A stretch of DNA of 64,000 bases from Bacillus_BD sp963787345 (GTDB lineage Bacteria > Bacillota > Bacilli > Bacillales > Cytobacillaceae): assembly GCA_963787345.1 (NCBI GenBank), contig CAWBCW010000026.1:372001-436000 (forward strand). Reading direction: 5' to 3'. The position numbers and the translations under genes were made by a program. Of this stretch, positions 48,365 to 56,527 are shown in pieces. Under the pieces are notes generated by a model. It saw only the letters and a list, made by a program, of their open reading frames with translations. It searched no databases and had not been told where the DNA came from. The first letter of the stretch is position 1; every line of letters starts with the position of its first letter.

Positions 48365-48659
48365 TTGAAGAAAAATACTTTATTTGCGATAGCATGGTTA
48401 TATCTAATTTTATTAGTAATTTCTTTTTCTGTTTATGTTTATCATACGGCAGATGAAAATTGGACAATCAATACAGAAGAACAAAAGGGGAAATTTAACT
48501 GCATTTGCTGTGGCCTTTTTAATTAGCACGATTTTATTCTCCGCTCATTTTTCAGCGCAACAGGAAGAGGGAGATACGGTTAAAAAAAGCACCGTTTATT
48601 CAGGATTGGCGATAGCCGGATTCTTCATCTTTTGGAGATTGTCTGTCTCATTTTTCTAA
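48365..48659 (+). pseudogene. Array gene 3 (type B), frameshifted
   Basis: TTG 48365 opens LKKNTLFAIAWLYLILL... and ends early after GKFNCICCGLFN. A second frame carries the rest (NLTAFAVAFLIST..., KKSTVYSGLAIAGFFIFWRL) to 48659. The total is 295 nt, one more than the 294-bp intact paralogs, so a single inserted nucleotide near the A4G4A3T3 run at about 48483-48496 explains it. Purine run GGGGGAAGAGG precedes the start. Confidence 0.75.
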
Positions 48660-48777
48660 ATGTCAATTTAATAGAATGATAAGGTTATTTAGTTCGGTAT
48701 CCTTTACTAAAAGGATCATAGCATAATAAACCCTTAAGTGATGAAATCTACTTTATAAACGAGGGAGGAAGATCATC

Positions 48778-49071
48778 CTGAACAAAAAGCGATTATCATA
48801 TATTTCTAATGTTTTTACGATTCCTGTGATCGTTGTTTTTTTTATTTGGGCATATTCCGTTCAAGGGCCAGACGGTACACTTGATATTTTTAAGTATAAA
48901 AAGATAGTAATTACATTTATGGTCCTTGTCTCTATAGGTGGTATTCTTTCAGCGATAGAATTTGCAGGGATAGGTGAAAAATCTTCTAAAGTTAGTAAAA
49001 AGAGCGTGATTATTGGTTTGACAATTGGTATTAGCTTTCTAATATGGAGAGTTCTCATGAGTTTTTACTAG
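48778..49071 (+). CDS. Array protein 4 (type A), CTG start
   Basis: 97 residues (294 bp). No ATG, GTG or TTG is available in frame between the upstream stop (48742) and codon 17; CTG 48778 follows GGGAGG by 9 nt and aligns with the starts of paralogs 1, 6 and 7 (LNKKRLSYISN against LKKKHLSRLTT and MSKKFFMIAS). Helix 1, loop QGPDGTLDI, helix 2, basic loop (SSKVSKKS), helix 3 ending SFLIWRVLMSFY. Unrecognised family. Confidence 0.72.
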   Translation: MNKKRLSYISNVFTIPVIVVFFIWAYSVQGPDGTLDIFKYKKIVITFMVLVSIGGILSAIEFAGIGEKSSKVSKKSVIIGLTIGISFLIWRVLMSFY

Positions 49072-49141
49072 TTTTTATTAAAAATAGAGTGGTTTGCGTA
49101 TTATCTTGATATTGAGATGGGATAAGAAAGTGGGGTTGATT

Positions 49142-49435
49142 TTGAAAAAGGATACATTGTTTATTATTACTTGGGTTTACACGCTATTTGTTATTATTGG
49201 CTTTTCTATATATGCTTTTAACGAGATGGATTCAGATTGGAACTTTGACTTTAAAGGGCGTGAAGGAGAATTAACCATTATTATAATTGTAGGAATTATC
49301 GGATTAATTCTACATTCCATTGATGGTGCTGGTTTAAAAGATAAAGGGAAAAAGGTTTCTAAAAATACGATATATGCAGGACTATCTATCGGGGCCTTCT
49401 TTCTTGTTTGGAGATTGTTGGTGGGGACTTTCTAA
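49142..49435 (+). CDS. Array protein 5 (type B)
   Basis: 97 residues (294 bp) from TTG 49142, 6 nt after GTGGGG. N-terminus LKKDTLF, helix 1, loop MDSDWNFDFKG, helix 2, basic loop (KDKGKKVSKN), helix 3 with YAGLSIGAFFLVWRLLVGTF. A GHxx-free, neutral outer loop; no known domain. Confidence 0.73.
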   Translation: MKKDTLFIITWVYTLFVIIGFSIYAFNEMDSDWNFDFKGREGELTIIIIVGIIGLILHSIDGAGLKDKGKKVSKNTIYAGLSIGAFFLVWRLLVGTF

Positions 49436-49524
49436 AATACCTGATGATAGAAGTATGATTATTTATTATTTAAATGGTAACTGGCTCTTATTAGATATAA
49501 GTTTTTAAATAGGGGATGAGGACG

Positions 49525-49818
49525 CTGAAGAAAAAGCATTTATCTAGACTTACTACTATTTATATTATTATAGTGTTTGGATCTGTGGTCCTTTGGGGTC
49601 TCCTTGCCCAAGATGCTAACGGCCTGATTGAGCCTAAAGAAGCTAGAGGAGCATTATGGATATTTGCTGGACTATTTCTATTGGGGATTATTCTTGCAGG
49701 AATTTCCTTTGCTGGGGTAAAAGGTGATTCAACAATGGTTAGTAAAAGGACGGTTATTTCAGGTATTACAATTGGCATTGTTTTTCTAATTTGGAGATTG
49801 TCGGTGTCGCTATTCTAG
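49525..49818 (+). CDS. Array protein 6 (type A), probable CTG start
   Basis: 97 residues (294 bp) from CTG 49525, with AGGGG 9 nt upstream. An in-frame ATG at 49516 exists but abuts that purine run and would give 100 residues. Sequence LKKKHLSRL, helix 1, loop QDANGLIEP, helix 2, basic loop (STMVSKRT), helix 3 ending VFLIWRLSVSLF. Closest to paralog 1. Confidence 0.72.
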   Translation: MKKKHLSRLTTIYIIIVFGSVVLWGLLAQDANGLIEPKEARGALWIFAGLFLLGIILAGISFAGVKGDSTMVSKRTVISGITIGIVFLIWRLSVSLF

Positions 49819-49898
49819 TTCACCTATTTAGCAAACCTAAATTTTTTTTACGTATGATAAAGAGTATAAATCATAGTTTAAGAGAGGAATACCAATAC

Positions 49899-50192
49899 AT
49901 GAGTAAAAAGTTTTTTATGATTGCGTCTGTGATTTTATTGATTGCGGGCGTAGGGGGATTCTTAGTGTGGGCATTCCTCATTGCTGAAAATAAAAATGGT
50001 ATTATACCTCTTGAAGGAAATGAAACAATAGCATATACATTCTTGACATTATGTTTGATAGGAATGGTTACAACTGGGATTAGTATTTCAGCAGACAAAG
50101 AAAAAGGGAATAAGGTAAGCAAAAAGGCTGTTATTTCAGGTCTAGCTATTGCAGTTAGTTTCTTTCTCTGGAGGTTAGCCGTTGCTTTATAA
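49899..50192 (+). CDS. Array protein 7 (type A), ATG start
   Basis: 97 residues (294 bp) from ATG 49899 (GAGAGGAA upstream). MSKKFFMIASV, helix 1, loop AENKNGIIP, helix 2, basic loop (KEKGNKVSKKA), helix 3 ending SFFLWRLAVAL. It is the only array member with an ATG, and its start lines up with the CTG and TTG starts of the others. Confidence 0.78.
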   Translation: MSKKFFMIASVILLIAGVGGFLVWAFLIAENKNGIIPLEGNETIAYTFLTLCLIGMVTTGISISADKEKGNKVSKKAVISGLAIAVSFFLWRLAVAL

Positions 50193-50345
50193 GTCAGAAA
50201 AAATATGTTTGCTTATAGACGTACATCAACGAAAATGAGAAACTCTTAAAAGTTGGAAGAGCGGAAGACTTTAGTTCTGGTAGATGATTGAGTGATTTTT
50301 AATAAATTCCCATGACCAAATACTAAGCATAGGAAGTTGAATATA

Positions 50346-50638
50346 TTGAAAAAGAGTGTTTTTACAAAAATAACATATATTTTTGTGTACTAGTGACTAT
50401 AGCACTCACTATTTATGCATTTAATGTTTCATGTCCCCAGACTGGACCGTTTCTATGACAGAACAAGGGCATAATTTATTATTACTTTTTGGATTGATTT
50501 TAATTGGATTCATCTTACTATCTAGTGAAATCACGAGCTCTAACGAAAAGGGAGATAAAGTCAAAAAAGTGCCATATATAGCGGACTGTCTTTAGCTGTG
50601 GCCTTTTTAATATGGAGATTTTTATGGAGTACTTTTAA
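50346..50638 (+). pseudogene. Array gene 8 (type B), degenerate
   Basis: TTG 50346 (AGGAAG 9 nt upstream) gives LKKSVFTKITYIFVY then a stop; the homologous continuation (VTIALTIYAFNV) is one frame over, then another shift gives DWTVSMTEQGHNLLLLFG..., and a third shift gives the ending YSGLSLAVAFLIWRFLWSTF. About 293 nt in all. At least three indels, so it is a true relic. Confidence 0.78.
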
Positions 50639-50850
50639 CAATAAGAATGATAGAATGGTATCTTTTGGTTGTCGTTGGCTTTTTCTATTTAAAGTTTTTA
50701 TTGCGCCAAATTCAGATGGAATTGCACTAAAATCCACACTAATTATACCATCCTCCTTTATTCCACTATTAAATAAGGAATAAGAATCAGAAACAAATCT
50801 CAATTGAAATCGTAAAGAATATATGAAAAATACAAATGGGGATGAATAGG

Positions 50851-52537
50851 ATGAGAAAAAGAAGATCACAACTTTTAATATTTTTAATGACTATATTATT
50901 TGTTTTAACAGCTTGTGAGTGAGGATCCAACAAGTTCGGATAACAAGGAAAAAGATCCATATGACGAGCTTGCGGAAGAAAAAAATGCAGAGTTAGAATT
51001 AGTGCCGATAGAAATGACTGCATATGGAAAGGAGATTGGTGCGACGTTTAAGTCACCGAAATATCAAGAAGTTCGCCGTCAATGGAAAGGTTGAGAGTTG
51101 AAAGCTGAAATTGAAGACTATTCCGGATTAAAAGAGGATTATGCTTGGATTAAGGTTACTGCAGCAGAAGAAGGGCCTGCCGGAAAGGAGCTTGAGTATT
51201 ATACACCGATTAAGGATGGAAAGTTAAAGCAGGAGATTCATTTTTTCAATGGAGAAGGAGAGTACAAGATCTCGGTACAATTACCGAGCAAGGACCGTAA
51301 GAATTACTTTTATGACACGATTGAATTCATAGTCATTAATGTGAATCCAGAAATGAAACGGGATATTAGTTATACGCCGTTTGGAAACGAGGCCGAGTTA
51401 GCTGTTGATATGGATTCTAGTTATGTGGAGGCAGACGGTGTCTTCACGTTAAAAGGGAAGGCTGGCGGACTAGCAAATAATGAAACGATTATGCTTGCGT
51501 TAAAAAAGGGTTCGGAAGTATGGAAGCATGTATTACCCGTTCAAAATGGAGAATTTTCATACGATATCCCACTTTTTTATGGGGAAGGGGTGCATGAGTT
51601 AGAAGTATTGGTACCTGACAAAAAGCGGAACAATTATTATCAATTAGGTACAAGCATTTTAATTGATAATGAATCACAACAAATCGTGGAGCCGATTGTC
51701 TTTTCAGAATTATATATGAAACGAGGGGTAACCTTAGAGTATCCAACTTATGGTGGTGGGGAAGCAGATAATTCTTATCGGATAAAAGGAAGCCTTGACT
51801 CAAATGCAGAGTTAGCGGCTGACACGACGCATATTTATATAACAACCAAAAAAGGTGAGGATGAGGCATTGGATGTCATCCCTGTTGAAGACTATCAGTT
51901 TGATGACTCTATTTATCTGCGATTTGGTCCTGGAACGTATGAGGTGGTCGTGAGTGTTCCGGAAATTTATGAAGAAAATCGAGATTATTTCCGTTATTTT
52001 GGTGTTGCTCAATTCAATGTGGAATCAAAAGCGGAGACGGATGAGCGGGATCTTCTTCCTTCCAGAGGTGTTCAGTCTGATAATCCGAAAATTGTGGAGC
52101 TGGCGAATCAGCTTACAAGCGGGAAGGCAAATGATCGTGAAAAAGCAAAAGCTATCTACGATTATGTTGCACAAAATGTAATTTACGATGTTCAAAAATA
52201 TAAGAATGATGAATTTCGTTGGGATGATAGCGCCTTAAAAACGCTAGAATTACAATCTGGTGTATGTCAGGATTACGCCTTTCTAGCGATAGCCTTACTT
52301 AGAGCAAGTGACATTGAAGCTCGATTTGTCGAAGGAAGAGCAGGTGGTGGCGCTTTTCCAGGAAGACATGCATGGGTAGAAGCGAAAGTAGATGGAAGCT
52401 GGCTGACAATGGACCCGACTTGGGGCTCCGGATATTTACAAAATGACAAGTTTGTTGCAAAGTTTACAGAAGAATATTTTGACCCAAATATCGAGGCGTT
52501 TAACAAGACTCATACTCGTACGGGTGTTTCTTATTAA
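50851..52537 (+). pseudogene. Transglutaminase-domain lipoprotein with two lesions
   Basis: ATG 50851 opens a lipoprotein signal (MRKRRSQLLIFLMTILFVLTAC) that hits TGA two codons after the lipobox Cys. A 1-nt shift (GTGAGTGAGG region) continues SEDPTSSDNKEKD... to an in-frame TGA at 51092-51094, after which the main frame (from TTG 51098) runs 479 residues. It has two or three Ig-like repeats (about 1-310 of that part) and a transglutaminase core with C in GVCQDYAFLAIALLRA, H in GRHAWVEAK and D in MDPTWGSGY. The catalytic domain is complete, but export and lipidation need the broken N-terminus. Confidence 0.75.
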
Positions 52538-52652
52538 GAAAGTATAATTGTGCAAATTTAATAGAATTATAGAATAAAATACTACCAATAATGGTAAAGT
52601 TACGGAAGTAATTTGTTCAAATGTAACGAAATTACTCATAATTTTAAGGTTA

Positions 52653-52681
52653 TTGACTTTGTATTGTAATGAAACTGTAAT
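52653..52681 (+). promoter_or_regulatory. Promoter with WalR-type box
   Basis: TTGACT (52653-52658), 17-nt spacer, TGTAAT (52676-52681). Within it, TGTAAT-GAAAC-TGTAAT (52665-52681) matches the WalR direct repeat TGTWAH-N5-TGTWAH exactly. WalR controls wall hydrolases of this class in B. subtilis (yocH, cwlO). Whether TGTAAT or a downstream TTATAA acts as -10 is open. Confidence 0.65.
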
Positions 52682-52732
52682 CTAAGACCTCTTTCCTTAT
52701 GTTATAACTAACTATAGGAAAGGGGTTGTCTT

Positions 52733-53944
52733 ATGCGTTCCTTAAAAAGGATTATTACGGCTTTAGTTATTAGTATGATTTTACTTTCAACGGCGGTCGT
52801 AGCAAATGCAGAAACAAGTCAAGATTTAAATAATCAATTACAGGAAAACGAATCGCAAATTAGTGAGATGCAGGAACAAAAGAAAGCACTCACGAGTCAA
52901 ATGAATGCGGTACAAGAAAGTCTTCAAACCATTGAGAATGAAATTAACGAAAATAATAAAAATATTCAATCCATTCAACAAAACATTGAGGCAACGAAAC
53001 AATTAATTGAAGAGAAGAAAGAACAAATTGTTATATTAGAAGATAAAGTACATGCTAGAAAAGGAATTATGCAAGAAAGGCTTGTCTCTATGCAACATAC
53101 AGATCAAGTCAATATATTCCTAGAGGTAATTTTGAATTCCAAGAGTTTAGCAGACTTACTAGAGCGTGCAAGTGCCGCTACTACTATATTAAATGCGGAT
53201 AAAGAATTACTCGTACAACAGCAGCAGGATTTACAGAAAATTGAAGAAGAAAAAGCTGCTATTGATGAACAAGAGCAGCTATTAAATGAACAATATACAA
53301 ATTTAGCAGTTGAACAAGCGAATTTAGAGCAAAATTTACAAAAGAAACAACAAGATCTTGTTGCGGTTCAAGAAAACTTTGACAAGGTTGCAAGTGAAAT
53401 TTCAGCTGCAGAACAAGAAAAATCAGCAATTCAAGATAAAATAGCAGAAGCACAAGAAAGATTGAAAAAGGAACAAGAAGCAGCTGCAGCTAGAGCTAGC
53501 CAAATGATTCAAGAAGCTCCAGTTGAAACGGTAAGTAAGCCTGCTCAAAGCCAAAATAACAAGCAAGCTCAAACTAAACCGCAAGCTCAGAGCAAGCCGG
53601 AAACTCAAAGCAAACCGCAAGCTCAGAGTAAGCCGCAAACTCAAAGTAAAAGCAGTGGGAAAGAGTTATATGTGACAGCAACGGCTTATAGTCACGAAGA
53701 ATCAAGAACAGGTCTTACAGCAACAGGTATTAATGTAAAAACTAACCCCCACATGAAATTAATTGCAGTTGATCCTTCTGTTATTCCACTTGGTTCAAGA
53801 GTATGGGTGGAAGGATACGGAGAAGCAATTGCTGGAGATACAGGCGGTGCCATTAAAGGCCACAAAATTGACGTTTTAATGCCAAATGGTGCTACAGCCC
53901 GTCAATGGGGCCGTAAAACTGTAAAAATTATTGTCCTAAACTAG
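52733..53944 (+). CDS. Secreted coiled-coil protein with 3D (murein-type) domain
   Basis: 403 residues: signal peptide with AxA cleavage after residue 26 (VVANA), a long coiled coil (28-260) like the N-terminal part of CwlO/PcsB, a Gln/Ser/Lys/Pro linker with repeats of SKPQ(A/T)Q (about 265-310), and a C-terminal 3D domain (315-403: AVDPSVIPLGSRVWVEGYG, GDTGGAIKGHKIDVL) with its three conserved Asp. 3D domains are lytic-transglycosylase-like, as in YocH. The ribosome binding site GGAAAGGGG precedes the ATG. It is a probable wall hydrolase under WalR control, tethered or positioned by its coiled coil. Confidence 0.88.
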   Translation: MRSLKRIITALVISMILLSTAVVANAETSQDLNNQLQENESQISEMQEQKKALTSQMNAVQESLQTIENEINENNKNIQSIQQNIEATKQLIEEKKEQIVILEDKVHARKGIMQERLVSMQHTDQVNIFLEVILNSKSLADLLERASAATTILNADKELLVQQQQDLQKIEEEKAAIDEQEQLLNEQYTNLAVEQANLEQNLQKKQQDLVAVQENFDKVASEISAAEQEKSAIQDKIAEAQERLKKEQEAAAARASQMIQEAPVETVSKPAQSQNNKQAQTKPQAQSKPETQSKPQAQSKPQTQSKSSGKELYVTATAYSHEESRTGLTATGINVKTNPHMKLIAVDPSVIPLGSRVWVEGYGEAIAGDTGGAIKGHKIDVLMPNGATARQWGRKTVKIIVLN

Positions 53945-53956
53945 TAAACGGATCGT

Positions 53957-54146
53957 TTTAACTTCCTTCAGCGAATGTCTTTCGCTTCTATAAGTGGCGG
54001 GATGAATGCCAGCTTTTATTAATACAGTGGAGGTTCAAACCTAGGCTGAATGAAGTTAAAGCCTCCGGCGGATGCCACAGATTTTCAAAGGAAGTTTATC
54101 GGGCGAGCTCGATAAAATCTGGGCACAAATTCGCCAAGGCGAATTT
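53957..54146. repeat. Structured intergenic element of unknown type
   Basis: A 16-bp inverted repeat with one mismatch (TTTAACTTCCTTCAGC at 53957-53972, GCTGAATGAAGTTAAA at 54045-54060) encloses GCGAA/TTCGC. It is followed by CCTCCGGCGGATGCC and by a perfect 9-bp palindrome AAATTCGCC-AA-GGCGAATTT (54127-54146). No gene. It may be a mobile palindromic repeat or an RNA. Confidence 0.45.
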
Positions 54147-54169
54147 GATTTATATATTAATAATAGATG

Positions 54170-54218
54170 GTGCATGACCCAATCGTGTAAGAAAGGATAA
54201 TGGGGCATGCACTTTTTT
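54170..54218 (+). terminator. Intrinsic terminator
   Basis: GTGCATGACCC (54170-54180) and GGGGCATGCAC (54202-54212), one mismatch, followed by six T residues. Confidence 0.75.
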
Positions 54219-54355
54219 GCAATTATTGTAAAAAAACTTTAGAATAAGATTAGTATAATAGACTGAATATTTTAAATAAATGGATAGTTTCAGTGTGTAA
54301 ATATGATACTTAGTCAATTAATCAAATTTGCTTTTTACAACTAAGGAGGGATGTT

Positions 54356-55309
54356 GTGGTGAGTGAAGGGATGAACCCAATTGTCGAACATATTTTAACG
54401 AATATAGAAAAGGTCATGATTGGAAAGAGAAATGTAGCAGAATTAAGCGTTGTTGCTTTATTAGCCGAAGGCCATGTGCTGCTCGAGGATGTTCCTGGTG
54501 TTGGCAAAACAATGATGGTTCGGTCACTCGCGAAGTCTGTGGGAGCTAACTTTAAAAGAATCCAATTCACACCGGATTTAATGCCGACTGATATTACCGG
54601 TGCTTCGATTTATAATCAAAAGGAAATGGAATTTCACTTTATTCCGGGACCTTTGATGGGAAATATTATTCTGGCAGATGAAATCAACCGTACATCCCCG
54701 AAGACTCAATCTGCTCTATTGGAAGCGATGGAAGAGGCAAGTGTTACGATTGATGGGGTTACTTATCAATTAGAAAAGCCCTTTTTTGTAATGGCTACAC
54801 AGAACCCCGTTGAATATGAGGGAACCTATCCCCTTCCAGAAGCCCAGTTAGATCGCTTTTTATTAAAAATGAAAATGGGATATCCCGACCTTGAAGAAGA
54901 AATTGAAGTATTAAATCGTGTGGAAAAAATAGCGCCTATCGAAGTGATTCAACCGGTCATTTCCTTAGAGGAACTACGAAACTTGCAAAAGCAGGTAAAA
55001 CAAGTTCATGTCGATGAAACGGTGAAGCGATATATCGTGGAACTTTCCAATGAAACGAGAAACCACGAGAACATCTATATGGGGGTAAGTCCGCGAGGAT
55101 CGATTGCTTTAATGAAAGCCGCACAGGCCTATGCCTTTATGTATGGAAGAGATTATGTACTGCCAGATGATGTACAAGGATTAGTGCTAGCTGTTTTTGG
55201 ACATCGCTTAATATTAAAAGCGGAGGCCAAATTTTCAGGGATCACTTCAGAAGAACTATTGAATCACATTCTTAGTGTTGTCCCAGTTCCAGTGCAAAGG
55301 GTGGTTTAA
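54356..55309 (+). CDS. yeaC: MoxR-family AAA+ ATPase
   Basis: 317 residues. Walker A DVPGVGKT, Walker B ILADEINRTSPKTQSALLEAMEE, sensor-1 region ATQNPVEYEGTYPLPEAQLDRF, and a C-terminal helical lid with GVSPRGSIALMKAAQAYA. MoxR ATPases act as chaperones for partner proteins with VWA or DUF58-type domains. GTG start at 54356 follows AAGGAGGG by 5 nt. It is first in a three-gene operon with the DUF58 and transglutaminase proteins, as in B. subtilis yeaC-yeaD-yebA. Confidence 0.92.
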   Translation: MVSEGMNPIVEHILTNIEKVMIGKRNVAELSVVALLAEGHVLLEDVPGVGKTMMVRSLAKSVGANFKRIQFTPDLMPTDITGASIYNQKEMEFHFIPGPLMGNIILADEINRTSPKTQSALLEAMEEASVTIDGVTYQLEKPFFVMATQNPVEYEGTYPLPEAQLDRFLLKMKMGYPDLEEEIEVLNRVEKIAPIEVIQPVISLEELRNLQKQVKQVHVDETVKRYIVELSNETRNHENIYMGVSPRGSIALMKAAQAYAFMYGRDYVLPDDVQGLVLAVFGHRLILKAEAKFSGITSEELLNHILSVVPVPVQRVV

Positions 55310-56527
55310 ATGAAAAGTAAATTCCAGCTTGTCGTAAGGCTCTGGAAGTCCTTTCTTTTGTTTCTTCTCATTGTCATTGCATTCTCATATGCTATGTTTC
55401 AGGGCGGATTTGTCAGCTGGTTTCTATTCTATAGTTTTCTTCCTTTCGCCTTATATGCCCTCTATTTATTTTTTATTTCGATACAAAATTATACTGCTGT
55501 AAGAAGTTTTAGTAAATCAGAACTCTTTGCCCGCGATGAGCTAACCGTTACGATTCAAGTGAAACGAAACCACTCTTTTCCACTATTATTTTTAATGGTT
55601 GAAGATTCATTAAGCCCTTCATCGCAAAAGTTAGTTAAACATAAAAAAAATAGAGTGATTGTGTTTCTGGGTTTTAAAAAGGAATTTTCCTTTCAATATG
55701 AGATTCATAACCTGCCTCGAGGTGAACACGAATTCCCTTCGATCATTATCATGACATGTGACTTCCTCGGAATGATCGAAAAGGAGAAGAGAATCAAGCA
55801 AGTAGAGACAATCCTTGTATTTCCCTCCAATCAGGAGTTTGCACATGTGCCGGCAAATCAAATGCTTGAGCAAAGCATGTTGCTTACCCGGGGCCATGAA
55901 AATTGGGAAAGCTCAACGGTTGTTGGAATTCGCGAATATCAGCCAGGAGATCGTTTCTCGTGGATTAATTGGAAGGCTTCTGCTAAACGGGCTGACATGG
56001 TCACAAAGGAATTTGAGCATTACTCTTCTTTAGACGCACTGATTGTGTTGGATCGTACACCGACAGCTATCTTTGAAAGTATGGTTTCGTTTGCCGCTTC
56101 ACTTGGCCAAATTCTTTTGTATAAGGGAACACAGGTCGGCTTTTTAGCAGTCAGTGAAGAACCTATATCGATGCCGATTCGCGGGGGTGAAGCGAGTAGG
56201 AGGCAACTCTTCTACCATTTAGCTAAAGTTCAACCTAGCAACTTCAAACCATTTGAAAAAGTTCTGCTGGAGGAACAATCGTTGATGAGAAATCAGGCTG
56301 CGCTTTTACTTGTGACAAGTCATTTATCTCTGACTCTTATTGAAGAGGCAAGTAAAATGACCGCTCGAAAATGCCCGGTCATTTTATTTGTCATACAGCC
56401 GGACGACAGCTTAGAGACTTCGTTCCAGTCATCATTAAAATTAAGGGCAAGAGCACACGGAATTTTAGTCGTTTTCATCCATGAAGGCCAGTATGCAACT
56501 GGACGAGTGGAGGTGAACCGAGCATGA
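55310..56527 (+). CDS. yeaD: DUF58-domain membrane protein
   Basis: 405 residues: two N-terminal membrane helices (about 15-35, 40-62), then an extracellular-like or cytosolic beta region and the DUF58 core with the signature VGIREYQPGDRFSWINWKASAKR (positions about 205-225; shown in two parts, REYQPGDRF and INWKASAKR) and a VWA-like fold after it (LDALIVLDRTPTAIF). It starts at ATG 55310, the base after the MoxR stop, and its end overlaps the next start by 4 bp (ATGA), so all three are translationally coupled. MoxR presumably acts on it. Confidence 0.92.
   Translation: MKSKFQLVVRLWKSFLLFLLIVIAFSYAMFQGGFVSWFLFYSFLPFALYALYLFFISIQNYTAVRSFSKSELFARDELTVTIQVKRNHSFPLLFLMVEDSLSPSSQKLVKHKKNRVIVFLGFKKEFSFQYEIHNLPRGEHEFPSIIIMTCDFLGMIEKEKRIKQVETILVFPSNQEFAHVPANQMLEQSMLLTRGHENWESSTVVGIREYQPGDRFSWINWKASAKRADMVTKEFEHYSSLDALIVLDRTPTAIFESMVSFAASLGQILLYKGTQVGFLAVSEEPISMPIRGGEASRRQLFYHLAKVQPSNFKPFEKVLLEEQSLMRNQAALLLVTSHLSLTLIEEASKMTARKCPVILFVIQPDDSLETSFQSSLKLRARAHGILVVFIHEGQYATGRVEVNRA

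Noticed and set aside
53550..53655. Short direct repeats resembling a CRISPR array
   Set aside because: They encode the SKPQAQ/TQ linker in frame; no spacers and no cas genes.
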